In this document: piece by piece, positions 29,128-39,021 of the stretch
Layout of the letters: each line of letters starts with the position of its first letter
How positions within the stretch are numbered: the stretch's first letter is position 1
Source of the DNA: Setophaga petechia
Taxonomy: Eukaryota; Chordata; Aves; Passeriformes; Parulidae
NCBI GenBank assembly: GCA_024362935.1
Contig: JANCRA010000014.1
Span: forward strand, 5,351,001-5,415,000
DNA: 64,000 nucleotides
Direction: 5' to 3'
Notes under the pieces: generated by a model
What the model was told of the DNA's origin: nothing
Database searches by the model: none
What the model saw: only the letters and a program-made list of their open reading frames with translations
Made by a program: the position numbers and the translations under genes

Positions 29128-29159
29128 CTTTAGCTTAGTCAAGAATTGACTAAGCAAAG
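29128..29159. repeat. Hairpin with 10-bp perfect stem
   Basis: Bases 29133-29142 pair with 29146-29155 around a 3-base loop. Four further pairs form outside one bulged A. It is short enough that chance is possible. Confidence 0.7.
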
Positions 29160-29780
29160 TAGGAACCTGCATAAGGAAACTGGGCCCTTGAATTTAGAAT
29201 AGATAGGTAAGATGATACCAGTACCCTTGAGACTGGTAAGTTCTGCTCAAGAAACATCTTATTTCAAGCACCCTTTTTAGACCTTTATTTATTATTAAGT
29301 TTTGGTTATATCCTTGGTCATCTTGCAGTCTTTTTTCCTGGCTTGTGGTAGAAAAAAACCTGAATATGTGGGAGGAAAAGATGAATTGAGAAGTGGAAGA
29401 AGACTGTCTTGTCTTTTCTTTCACAAAGGATGTGTCTGTTCTCACTTCCAAGTCAAGCAGCAATGGAGTGACACTTTCCCAATTGCACTTTCCACACAAG
29501 TGATGCTATGGCTACCACATGGTGGTTCTATAATTGTGAGGTGATGATTGTGTGATGCCAACTGGGAGGCAGAAAGGAGGTTAGGCAATGCTGAACTGGA
29601 GGGGAGGGGTGCCCTGACGCAATCTGCTCATTGCCTGGGAGCTGGTGGAGCCAGGCAGCCTCCCTTCCACAGGAAAATGCTGCTCTTGTCCTTCCCAGTA
29701 ATAAAGAGAGCAAGAATTAGGTTTGGGATGGGATTTTGTTTGTTTATTTTTTAGTATAGCCCTGCTTAGCTGTAGATACG

Positions 29781-29814
29781 GATGCCCTTATGGAAGGGAT
29801 GCCCTTATGGAAGG
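29781..29814 (+). repeat. 17-bp perfect tandem duplication
   Basis: The unit GATGCCCTTATGGAAGG occurs twice head to tail, at 29781-29797 and 29798-29814, with no difference. This suggests a recent slippage or repair duplication. Confidence 0.95.
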
Positions 29815-32800
29815 GAGCTCAAGGGCCTGGCATTGCAAATACTTCCAGCTCTGTGCTTCCCTCAGCACCCAGGAAAAGGAGTGAAGACATCTAAACTTTA
29901 GGACTAGGCTAATTTTTAGATGTATTTCCAGCTTCTTTGGAATCCTCCATGTGGCTCAAAATGTTTTGATGTATTTTCAGTAAAAATTGGTAGTTGTTTG
30001 TCCTGTGAAATATGACTTCTGTAATAAGCACCATCTGAAAAGGCTGTGTAGAAGAAGACTGAAGAGACTGAAGACTGGGCATGGCTATGGTACCACATCT
30101 TCAAGTCAGCTAAGCTGCTAGGGAAGGAGGAGTTTTGTTGAATACCTTTTGGGAATTGGACAAGAATAGATAGATGCACACTCCCCTCCAAGAGACCACA
30201 ACCTAACTCCGAGGTGGTGATGTGAAGACTTGTATTTGTTCATGTCCCAATCATTTTGATATCTCACCCTAGAGGAGCTCATGTATTAATAAATACTCTG
30301 GTCATTTTAAAAGATGTGCAGGTCAGCTGAGTCATCCTGGCTTTGAGGTCAGTTTCTTGGGTAAACTTCATGAAACTTGATGGCTCTAAAGCAGCATATT
30401 ATTCAAATCAGAATTTAGAAATAATTAAGATTTGATCTAATACACAGACTTTCAAGATCTATAAACCTGAGTACTTCTGACTTTACGGGCTCAATCCAGG
30501 CACAGATGCAATTGCTGAAGTGGCTCCAACAATTCATTACTCAGGTATGAAATATGGGCACAAAGTTTAGGTAGGGGGTCACTGATGATAAAAATCTGCA
30601 GTTGACAGTACAGTACATTCAAGCCTAAATTTTGGAATTTGGCTCAAATATACCCCACCTCTAGCAATAGTACATAAATCCTTAGGCAAGTGAGCTGGTG
30701 ATACAGCTGTATTACTGTAAGCAAAAATCCTGAGGAGGATGGGAGTGCTGCCATTGGCTTCAGCAGAGCCAGAAAACATTTCCTCATCCCTCTACATGGA
30801 AATTGAGGTTGGCCATGAAGTCAGTCCTCCATCCCTCTTCAGCCTTGGGGCCACTAAAGCCAAACATGTGGATGTGGCTCCTGTTACTCCAGAGTGCTGC
30901 TGAGCTGTGTCCCAGATGTGTAGGGAGGGGTTCAGCTGCCAGAGGAATGGGTCAGCAGGCAAATGTTCTATCAACCCTGGAGTGCATTTGCAGGCAGGAG
31001 AGAAGGGGTCAGGGCCAAGAGTGGGTAGGTTTGAGCTGGGAATGGGCCACAGCAGAGACTGACCTGTCTGGAAACAGATCACATCATACAGGTCCACACT
31101 GGATAGCCACAGAGACTGTGATTTTTGATTTTATAGTTGGTCTTATAAGAGCTTTGATGCTGGCCTGTAGTATCAGCAGAGTGTGCTGGTAGTACCTGAA
31201 TGATTTACCAAAATTCATGTTAGAAGCTGTTGGTACTGCAAGAGCAGCTTTAACTTGGATTCTCTGGGATTTTAGCTTGTTGCAAGCCCCAGACCTTGCT
31301 TCCTTGCACTTTCTTTCAGACCCTGACTTTATCAGTGACTTCTGCAGCTAGCTGAAGGCAGGATTTGAACAAAGCTGAACTACATTTTAATACTTGCTGT
31401 CACTTTTGGAAAACATCAAAATTGTGACTTTTTCCCAAAGTAACTAGAGACATAAAAATCACTGAAGGAAACAGTTAATAGACTGCAGGGCAATCGAAGG
31501 GCTTTGGCTCCTACTGCAAAATATTAACAGCTGTAATTTGACCTCTTAGCCAATTAATTTTGGCCAGTGTAAAATTCCATACACTAAATCTGTTTACGAT
31601 ACTTCACTATTCTAGGCATCTGATACTGTGCCAAGACCTTAATATGTCTCTGAACAGAGGTCAAGTCATGGCCTTAAAACGAAGACTTGAAATATAAGCT
31701 GTGTGTGGGTGGGTTGCCTTATGTCCCTAGGGGGCTTATGAGTTCCTTTTCTATTGCTGTATGATCTGAAACTCTGGTCACTGCTCTCTGTATTACCTTC
31801 TTGTATTTCTTAATCAAAATAAATCCATTTTTCAGTTCAGAAATGACCCCTCTTTTTCGCAGTTTGTCCATGCTGTTGTGTTTTTACCTCATTGCTCTGG
31901 TTAAGCATGCCAGCAGTTTATCTGTTCAAAAACTCATCTTTGATAGATTTCCTTGACAAGTCTAAGTGATGTCCATCTTGTATTTCGGGGTGATACAGTG
32001 TATCCTGGTCATTCTGCCTGTCATTTAGCACTTTGTTTTCTTAGCTTTGGCTTTTGGGCCTGGATTTCCCTCTGTTAAGTACATGACCACCAGTGAAATA
32101 GTCTGATTTTTATTAGAAAACAATACAAATGTTTGTTGCGCCCTCCTGTTTGCAGAGTGAATGGTGTTTGAGGCTGCACAGCAACATGTTAAGCATTGCA
32201 GCTTTTGTTGGGCTCCAATGAATGCTGGTTAGTTCTGCATGAATATATACTGACTGGATTAAAGCCTTATTCAGGTTTGGTTTTTTTTTTTAGTTTGTGC
32301 CAAGCTGTACATAACTGTTGTTAGGTTATGAATCACATGGACTGGTCTGCTTAAGTCCACGTTGTATGAAACACTGTATTCCCAGTGCACACCATATCCC
32401 AATGCCATGGAATGGTGCAGCTCATGGTAACAGGCCCAGAGCAAAGTCTGAAGTGCATCATATTCTGTTCAAGTTGTCTGACTTCCAGGTGGAGTCCTGG
32501 ACCACTGCTTTTTTCCCCAGAACCAGCTGACATGTGTTTCATATCATAGCAGAGCAGTTTTCTGAGCTACCCTATACCTCTTGTGTCATTGTTGAATTAA
32601 AATCTACTGTTGGCATGTTCTGCATGCACTTTTCTGCAGGATTGAAATGCTGTGCACCTAAATTAAAGGTGTGCCAAGTAGCCTGAAAATAATGAAAGCA
32701 TGAAGTATCTGCTGTTCCACATGCTTGGATGTACTGGCAATCGTGCCTGAGACCTTGAGAAGCAAAAGGAAACACAGCCTAACAAAACTGAATCAGTGTC

Positions 32801-32840
32801 CAAAATTTTTGAAACTTTAGATAATGAAATAAAAAAAGCA

Positions 32841-32897
32841 TCTTATTACAATTTGGATTGTCTTATTACAATTGTCTTATTACAATTTGGATTGTCT
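32841..32897 (+). repeat. Short tandem repeat of 20/14/20 bp
   Basis: A 20-base unit beginning TCTTATTACAATTTGG is followed by a 14-base version lacking six internal bases and then by another full 20-base copy. It lies about 170 bp from the provirus but outside its target duplication, so it belongs to the host DNA. Confidence 0.9.
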
Positions 32898-33061
32898 TCT
32901 AAAGCACTTGGGGATGTAGAAGTGCTGAAAACAAATGATAATCCAATTGGAGTCACCACTGCTGAATGCAGATTAGGATTAACTCAAGTGCAGGAATGGC
33001 AGATGACTGATAATGACCTGCCAATTCGTGTGCCCCAGTTAAATGGCAAAGTGGAACATCC

Positions 33062-33067
33062 ATCAGG
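33062..33067. repeat. Target site duplication, left copy
   Basis: ATCAGG directly precedes the LTR terminus and is repeated at the other end of the provirus. Confidence 0.95.
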
Positions 33068-33816
33068 TGTGGCGGTGCCGAAATCCGAGCCCGGCTGGCT
33101 CCACAGAATGCACAGCCAACAGCCTGTGGTTGTGGGCACGGGCAGCTGCAAAGTCCCAGGACCTTCCGGCGGAAGCAGACTGGGATATCAATGCCCTTCT
33201 CTGGAGCTCCCTCCACGTCTAGGGTGGAGGAGGCAGCTCCAGCAGGCCGAGGAACGGAGACGGTAGCACGAGCAGAGGCGAAGGATCAGGCGTGAGGCGT
33301 CAGTTCTCAGCAGCAGCAGGGAGGTTTATTAAGGGGAGCGAAGGGAAGTGACAGGAGGGAAGGCTGCAGGGAACTGCACTGAGGGGCGGGGTGAACAGAA
33401 GTTATATAGGGAGACCAGGGGGAGGCTAACCCCTTCCCCTGGCCAATCAACTTAACATACAACATAATTGACAGAGGGGGACAACAAATGAAATCACATA
33501 AGGGGTGGGACAGCCCTCTCCTGCCCAATCACCCTCCTCCCTGGGAAGAAGATTCTGGAGAAACAGGCTGGGGCAGAGAGTGACGGGCAGGCAGGCTGAC
33601 AACTTAGCATACAGGGGTGGGGATTAAAAGATACAAAAAGGCGGGAGTAACCAAGGTAACTAACTGACGGACAGCCCTGCAGAGTGAAAAACAGGGGGAG
33701 GGGAAACCCGGCAAGCGCCATCTTAGGCAATAGAAACCAATACATTACAATACTACAAATTAAAGTTCACTGAAACCAAGAAGGGGGGAGGGAGACTGCG
33801 GGGGCGCACCGCAACA
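33068..33816 (-). repeat. 3' LTR of the provirus (749 bp)
   Basis: A direct repeat identical in length, and by eye in sequence, to 41521-42269. In viral sense it starts TGTTGC and ends GCCACA, the usual TG...CA. The ends form an imperfect inverted repeat in which TGTTGCGGTGC faces TGTGGCGGTGC. The TATA box at 33402-33408 and AATAAA signal at 33325-33330 match those of the other copy, so U3, R and U5 are all present. Because of the orientation, this LTR is the one on the low-coordinate side, and its U5 faces host DNA to the left. Confidence 0.97.
33325..33330 (-). terminator. Poly(A) signal in 3' LTR
   Basis: AATAAA in viral sense (TTTATT on the + strand), 71 bases downstream of the end of the TATA box. 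In the 3' LTR it would direct cleavage of the viral RNA at the R/U5 boundary. Confidence 0.8.
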
Positions 33817-33830
33817 TCTCCCTCTTTTTT
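33817..33830 (-). other. Polypurine tract
   Basis: Fourteen consecutive purines in viral sense (AAAAAAGAGGGAGA) directly abut the start of the 3' LTR. This is where the RNase-H-resistant primer for plus-strand DNA synthesis is expected. Confidence 0.92.
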
Positions 33831-33909
33831 ACACAAAAATAAAAAAGAAAAACAAAGGTAAGTCTCGGGAAAAGGTAACGGAAAATTGTCCATAAAAGTC
33901 CATAAAATT

Positions 33910-35250
33910 TTAAACTTCATGGTCGTCCTCGGGCTCCTCTGGCGATGGGATGGTTTCATGGTGGCTGGAGCCGGTCTCGGAGTTTTCTGGGTCAGCTTCG
34001 TCGACAGGGAAGCTGACCACATTCACATTGCTGGCGAAGAGTCTCGAGACCACTCTCCGGACCACTGCCAACACGATGGAGCATCCGAGGACGACAACTA
34101 AAACAATAAAAACTCCAAACAAAATATCTTTCATAATTGATCCAGCCCAGCCCGAAAGCCCAAGCCCGGAGAGCAGATTTCCCAACCAGTCCTCCGTCTC
34201 TCTTTTGATGTCGCTGACCAGGCCCCTCATTTCCTCCAACGCCTTCTGCACATTCGGTGCCTTGGATGTAAGATTGAAGCAGCACAGACCCTCAAACTCC
34301 TCGCAGCGGTGGTGGTGCAGGAGTAATAGATAATCAATTGCTGCTCTATTTTGCAGCATCGCCTGCCTGGTTATCTTCTCATCTGCCAGGAGTCCCGCGA
34401 TGGCTGTGGACGTAAGGTTGGCTTGTTTCACCGACCAGCACTCTAATCTGCCCAATTCGCCGATGGCCTTCCCGGCCGAAACCCACGGCAAAAATAACGA
34501 GACTGCAACCCTTTTGCCTTCATTCCAATGATAAATTTCGGAGTTGCAATCCGGGCCGAATTCCGTCAGGTCCTTTTTCTGCCTAATTGTTTTCTCAGGA
34601 ACTTTCGCAGGCCAATTCTCTAATTTAGGCGTGCTGGGAGTGAACAGCGACACATGACCGATCGTACATGGGCCTCCTAATAGATGAGAGGGGATGCTGT
34701 TCCATGCTCGGTTTCCGCAAATAAAATAAAAACCTTGGGGCAGAACACGAGGTTTGAGGTCAGGGGTGGTTGGACCTCTGGCCGGGAGGGTCTCAGCACA
34801 CCACTGGCGTTCTGATTCCCCCTCAACCAGGGTCCACTGGGGATCATTGGAACGAACTGATTTAATTAAACTATAAGGGACTGAAAAACGAACACAGAAG
34901 GGGGCTTTGGCGGAACCGAGCAAATCAAATTTCAGAGGCTCTTCGGGGGAGAAAGGGAGAAGGTTGATGGATTTCCTCCAAGCCTCTGTATAGTCTTGAT
35001 CTCTGGTATTGATTAGCAAATTAAGGGGGGAAGGAAAATCACGGGGAGGGACCGGGATCCCCACCAGGCAGGACGACAGAGGGTCTGTGGCTGCATCGGC
35101 GTGGAGGCAAATGTGGTCCTGGCCAAGAGAGCGGGCAAGGGAGGTCCACATGTTGTTCGCCGTGGGGGACTTCTGGTCGGGCTCTCCGGGAGCTGCTTGA
35201 AGGAGAATGACTGCGATGGTGATAAAGGCAGCACTCCTTCCTTGGGCCAT
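33910..35250 (-). CDS. env: Envelope glycoprotein, alpharetrovirus-like, intact
   Basis: Encodes a 446-residue Env precursor, the spike that binds the receptor and fuses membranes. Residues 1 to about 20 form a signal peptide with a hydrophobic core. SU runs to about residue 226 and has six cysteines. The likely cleavage site is RQKK at 223-226, weaker than the usual furin consensus. In TM, C235 and C271 bracket a hydrophobic stretch (about 247-262), an internal fusion loop as in alpharetroviruses. The heptad region leads to a CX6CC motif at C316, C323 and C324, which implies a covalent SU-TM link. The membrane anchor is about 377-397, and the acidic tail is about 49 residues. The only N-X-S/T sites are at N278 and N326, both in TM, and SU has none. 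At 446 residues it is shorter than typical alpharetroviral Env because SU is small. The ATG has a strong context and sits seven bases after a splice acceptor. Confidence 0.93.
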   Translation of the reverse strand: MAQGRSAAFITIAVILLQAAPGEPDQKSPTANNMWTSLARSLGQDHICLHADAATDPLSSCLVGIPVPPRDFPSPLNLLINTRDQDYTEAWRKSINLLPFSPEEPLKFDLLGSAKAPFCVRFSVPYSLIKSVRSNDPQWTLVEGESERQWCAETLPARGPTTPDLKPRVLPQGFYFICGNRAWNSIPSHLLGGPCTIGHVSLFTPSTPKLENWPAKVPEKTIRQKKDLTEFGPDCNSEIYHWNEGKRVAVSLFLPWVSAGKAIGELGRLECWSVKQANLTSTAIAGLLADEKITRQAMLQNRAAIDYLLLLHHHRCEEFEGLCCFNLTSKAPNVQKALEEMRGLVSDIKRETEDWLGNLLSGLGLSGWAGSIMKDILFGVFIVLVVVLGCSIVLAVVRRVVSRLFASNVNVVSFPVDEADPENSETGSSHHETIPSPEEPEDDHEV

Positions 35251-35257
35251 GGCTGGT

Positions 35258-35284
35258 CTGAAATAAACTAAGATTAAGAGAAAC
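35258..35284 (-). promoter_or_regulatory. Predicted env splice acceptor
   Basis: In viral sense a T-rich tract ends in TTTATTTCAG, with the AG at 35259-35258, and the env ATG begins at 35250. This is a good acceptor and would place the env start codon just inside the second exon. The prediction rests on consensus only. Confidence 0.7.
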
Positions 35285-35322
35285 TTATTAATGATAAAAG
35301 GGTTTGCCAGGGGAGGAAGGGT

Positions 35323-38300
35323 TCAGACATCGGGGAGGAACAATAAATCTAGGTAAAAGAGGGATTCTTCCTCCTCCTTCCTTTTTCGCCGCCAGCTTGC
35401 GACCTGCACTTGAGGCGTGGATGTTGTTGCCTTTGCCGTTTTTGGCACAAAGGGCCGAACCCAGCGCGAAGGGACCCACCTGGGACCTGTGGGGGTAGAA
35501 ACACAGGCATACCCTCGGCCCCAGGTGATAAGATCGAATGGTCCCTCCAAGCGCCAGGTCTCCGGGTCCTTCACCAGAACCGGCGGTTTCTCTTTCAGGC
35601 GGAGACTGCCGTGCTGCCCGAAGTGCCGCACAATGGGCGGATTGAGATTTTCGAAAGAACAGTTCAAAAAGTTGATGGTATAAAGTGCCCTCGATAATTG
35701 GGAATGAGGGGACTCCACCTTCATTGCCGGGGACAGATGGGAAAGAACCTTTTTCAGGCTCTGGTGGGTCCTCTCAATCACGGCTTGTCCTGTGGGGGAA
35801 TAGGGGATGCCAGTTTTGTGTTCTATTCCCCATTGCTGCAGGAAGCTCTTGAGCTCCCTGGACATGTACGAAGGCCCGTTATCCGTTTTCAAAACCTTAG
35901 GGATGCCCAGCACGGAGAAAGCCTGGAGTAGGTGTTTGATGACATCCTTGGCTTTCTCCCCTGTGTGGGCAGAGGCAAAGACGGCACTCGAGAAAGTGTC
36001 CACCGAGACGTGGACGTACCTGAGGCGGCCGAATTGCGGGATCTTGGTGACATCCATCTGCCACACCTCACAACTTGCAAGTCCTCTGGGGTTTGCGCCA
36101 GCGGGCAGAGATGGGAGCTGATCCCGCTGGCAGTGGGGACATGTGGCCACAATGGCCTTGGCCTGATCGCGCGTAAGTTGGAACTGGCGAACCAGGCCAG
36201 GCGCATTCTGGTGGAACAGCTGGTGGCTGATCTTGGCCTGTTTGAACACGTCTGGGAGCGGGGCCCATTGCACCGCGTGGGCAAGTGCCCACTCGGCCGG
36301 GGAAGCGAGGCTATCGGCCAGTCGGTTCCCCTGCGCAATGAACCCGGGCAAACCGGTGTGGGCTCTCACATGCATTACATAATATTTTTGCTCCCGGTGG
36401 GAGATGAGTTTAATCAGCTTCGAGAGCAAATTATACAGAACCGAATTAGAAACCTCCTCGAGGACAGCATTCTCAGCTCTGGCGACTACACCGGCAACAT
36501 AAGCCGAGTCCGTAACCAAATTGAAAGGTTTATCTTTGAATTTCTCGAAAGCTCTGACGACTGCGTCCAACTCAGCAACTTGAGGAGAACCCTCAACGAT
36601 GGCAACATCCATCTCCCACTGCTGAGTTTGAGGGTCCTTCCAAGTCATCACTGACTTGTGGGAGCCTCCTGACGCGTCCGTAAAAACAGTCAGAGCATCG
36701 AGGGGGACTCGACTTTGAATTTTCCTGAGTGAAAATTTAAACTGCATGTCTTGATTGAAAAGAGCATGCTGAGGGTGACTGATCTCAATCTTCCCGGTGT
36801 ACTCAGCCAAAGCAAATTGTAAAATTTCACTCTCCTCGAGGAGTTGATTTAGAGCTTTAGACTGTAATTTGCCAGATTTCAATTCAATTGGGATATGAAT
36901 GCATGTGAAATCCACACCTGCCAGCTCCCTGATCCGCGATCTTGCCTTGCGGATCAGTTCTGCCACCAGCTCATGTGGCCTTGTGATTCTCTTGGACCTA
37001 TGATGGCTGAGGAACACCCACTCTATAATCAAGAGGGGGTCACTCAAGCCTGGGTCCGTCCTCTTTCCCTCGGTGGATTTCAGGGACTTGCGGGACTCGT
37101 CCCATTGAAAGATCATGCCATGGAGGTGTGGCAGATTCCCAAGTATAATGAATTTGAAAGGCAGACCCGGATGACAACGATGGGCCTGCCTTGCCTCGAT
37201 TAGGTGTCTGATCTTTTCGAGTGCAGTGCTTGCCTCTGGGGTGAGTTCCCTAGGAGAACTGAGCTCCTCTCCCCCTTTCAATAAATTGAAAAGGGGGGCT
37301 AGGTCTTCGGTGGTAATGCCTAGCCAGGGCCTCACCCAATTCAACGCCCCACACAGCTGGTGAACATCCGCTAAGGTTCTCACCTTATGGTGAATGGCCA
37401 ATTTTTGCGGAGCAATGGTCCGCCTTGTGATCTCCAGGCCTAGGTACTTCCAGGGCGGCATCCGCTGAATCTTTTCGCTCTGGAGCTCGAACCCTGCGGC
37501 AATTAAACAATCGGTTACACGGGAGAGCGCGTGAACCAGCAGGTCATCATCGGGGGCGCAGACCAGCACGTCGTCCATGTAATGATAAATAATTACATTG
37601 GGACATTCGGTGCGGATAGGTTGGAGCAGAGAAGCAACATACCACTGGCAGATGATAGGACTACATTTCATGCCCTGAGGCAATACTCGCCAGTGGTAGC
37701 GCTTCCCGGGAGCTTCACGGTTCAAGGTGGGCACCGTAAACGCAAAACGTGGCGCGTCATCCGGGTGAAGGGGAATTTGAAAGAAACAATCTTTGATGTC
37801 AATTATCGCCAAATTCCAATTTTGGGGGAGCATCGCTGGGGACGGCATCCCTGGCTGGAGAGTACCCATATCTTCAATAATTTCGTTCACTTTGCGGAGG
37901 TCGGTGAGGAGCCGCCACTTGCCAGATGACTTGCGAATGACAAACACTGGGGAGTTCCATTCAGACATGGTCTCCACCAGGTTGCCCTTCCGGACTTGCT
38001 CCTCAACGAGCTCCACGAGCGCCTTTAATTTCTGCTTGTTGAGCGGCCACTGAGCTACCTGGACTGGTTTATCCGACTTCCAATTCAGTCTCCAGGTAGG
38101 GCGCTCTTCAGTGACCGCTGCCCGAAAAACCTGGGGAGCCGGCAAGTCAATTTTGGCTCCCCACTGGGCAAGGGTATCTCTCCCCCAGAGAGGCTCAACA
38201 TAATCCAAAACGAATGGGCGGACACTAGCCAATTGCCCATCCGGTCCCTTAATTTGCACGATGCTCTTTGACTGACGTGCCAATTGGGTCCCCCCAACAC

Positions 38301-39021
38301 CTTGAATGCGCCCATCCACGTTTTGCAGCTCCCAGTGTGACGGCCATTCCCGAGTGGGAATGATCGTCACATCTGCTCCGGTGTCTAGCATCCCCCTGAT
38401 GGAAATGGTGTCCTCCCCCCGGGACAGCTGACAATCGAGGCGGGGCTTAGCCCGCCCCAGGTGTTCGGCCCAGGCAACCGAAGGAATGGAAGACTTTATT
38501 GAAATGGCCTGGGCCACCACCTTTCCGGCAGGGAGGAACAGGGGGGGACACAGACACCTGCACCTGACGACGAATGAACGCTGGTCTGCGGACACCAAAG
38601 CTGGAAGAATTTGGAGGTCAGGTGGAGTCACCTCGGTGTCTCCCACAATGATGAATCGCTGGTCTGTTTCCCAATTACCTGGGGCCTTCGGGCAGACGGG
38701 CAACGCGTGAAAATCAGAGTTGGGAAAATAAAAGGCTCGCGTTGTCTCCAACCTAAAAGAGAAACCAGAAGAAGAGATGGTTAGATCTGGTTCTGATGAA
38801 GGTCCCGGGTTAGAAAGGCAAAGGCGAGGATCATCCACGCCTGAAGTCAAGTCCGATTTGTGGTCACGTCCGATAAAAGAATCGTCCGGGAGCCCTGCTG
38901 GACTGGGCTCAGCTGGCGGCGAGCGGAAAAATGATGGGAGTCCCTTCCCCCTGGCTAAAGATGACAATGGCCCGCCCGAACTTCTGTCCACGCGCAGGGG
39001 GGGGCTGCGCTCCTTTACGAG
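35323..39021 (-). CDS. pol: Pro-Pol polyprotein: dUTPase-like, protease, RT, RNase H, integrase
   Basis: Read by -1 frameshift from gag; the shifted frame enters at 39021 and stays open for 1232 codons. Numbering below starts at the in-frame GTG at 38991 (1222 residues), which is not a real start. Residues about 70-165 resemble a degenerate dUTPase. The aspartic protease has LDTGAD at 202-207. Reverse transcriptase spans about 300-550 with YMDD at 471-474. RNase H has D772, E807, D828 and D893. Integrase has the zinc motif H923, H927, C951 and C954, the catalytic D980, D1037 and E1073 (D,D-35-E), and a C-terminal domain to about 1180. All catalytic residues checked are present and no stop interrupts. 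Protease sits in the pol frame, not in gag or a separate pro frame. The ORF ends 72 bases before the env ATG. Confidence 0.96.
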   Translation of the reverse strand, partial: LVKERSPPLRVDRSSGGPLSSLARGKGLPSFFRSPPAEPSPAGLPDDSFIGRDHKSDLTSGVDDPRLCLSNPGPSSEPDLTISSSGFSFRLETTRAFYFPNSDFHALPVCPKAPGNWETDQRFIIVGDTEVTPPDLQILPALVSADQRSFVVRCRCLCPPLFLPAGKVVAQAISIKSSIPSVAWAEHLGRAKPRLDCQLSRGEDTISIRGMLDTGADVTIIPTREWPSHWELQNVDGRIQGVGGTQLARQSKSIVQIKGPDGQLASVRPFVLDYVEPLWGRDTLAQWGAKIDLPAPQVFRAAVTEERPTWRLNWKSDKPVQVAQWPLNKQKLKALVELVEEQVRKGNLVETMSEWNSPVFVIRKSSGKWRLLTDLRKVNEIIEDMGTLQPGMPSPAMLPQNWNLAIIDIKDCFFQIPLHPDDAPRFAFTVPTLNREAPGKRYHWRVLPQGMKCSPIICQWYVASLLQPIRTECPNVIIYHYMDDVLVCAPDDDLLVHALSRVTDCLIAAGFELQSEKIQRMPPWKYLGLEITRRTIAPQKLAIHHKVRTLADVHQLCGALNWVRPWLGITTEDLAPLFNLLKGGEELSSPRELTPEASTALEKIRHLIEARQAHRCHPGLPFKFIILGNLPHLHGMIFQWDESRKSLKSTEGKRTDPGLSDPLLIIEWVFLSHHRSKRITRPHELVAELIRKARSRIRELAGVDFTCIHIPIELKSGKLQSKALNQLLEESEILQFALAEYTGKIEISHPQHALFNQDMQFKFSLRKIQSRVPLDALTVFTDASGGSHKSVMTWKDPQTQQWEMDVAIVEGSPQVAELDAVVRAFEKFKDKPFNLVTDSAYVAGVVARAENAVLEEVSNSVLYNLLSKLIKLISHREQKYYVMHVRAHTGLPGFIAQGNRLADSLASPAEWALAHAVQWAPLPDVFKQAKISHQLFHQNAPGLVRQFQLTRDQAKAIVATCPHCQRDQLPSLPAGANPRGLASCEVWQMDVTKIPQFGRLRYVHVSVDTFSSAVFASAHTGEKAKDVIKHLLQAFSVLGIPKVLKTDNGPSYMSRELKSFLQQWGIEHKTGIPYSPTGQAVIERTHQSLKKVLSHLSPAMKVESPHSQLSRALYTINFLNCSFENLNPPIVRHFGQHGSLRLKEKPPVLVKDPETWRLEGPFDLITWGRGYACVSTPTGPRWVPSRWVRPFVPKTAKATTSTPQVQVASWRRKRKEEEESLFYLDLLFLPDV
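38992..39010 (-). promoter_or_regulatory. Stem-loop or pseudoknot downstream of the slip site
   Basis: In viral sense GCGCAG (39010-39005) pairs with CTGCGC (38997-38992) across a loop of seven C residues. It starts ten bases after the slippery heptamer. The C loop could pair with a G-rich stretch at about 38972-38978 to make an H-type pseudoknot. The stem is seen directly. The pseudoknot is inference. Confidence 0.6.

Larger units (their letters stand above)
10901..32840. other. Long non-coding host stretch
   Basis: No gene recognised in about 22 kb. Longest open frames, such as the one at 16398-16907, show no domain, no compositional sign of selection and no homology that I can name. Small features inside are listed separately: a 27-bp repeat pair, a palindrome at 13413-13432, a 14-base A run at 20196-20209, a hairpin at 29128-29159 and a 17-bp tandem duplication at 29781-29814. 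The stretch could be intergenic or one large intron. Confidence 0.5.

Noticed and set aside
30803..31192. 129-residue + strand open frame
   Set aside because: Overlaps another long frame on the opposite strand and lacks domain features; treated as chance.
32796..33266. 156-residue + strand open frame
   Set aside because: It runs from host DNA across the target duplication into the 3' LTR; the right part is antisense LTR sequence, so it is not one gene.
33307..33745. Small minus strand open frames inside the LTR
   Set aside because: They occur identically in both LTRs and have no sign of being genes; no superantigen-like product is recognisable.
35932..36654. 240-residue + strand open frame
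   Set aside because: It is the antisense shadow of the RNase H and integrase coding region; it has no domain of its own.
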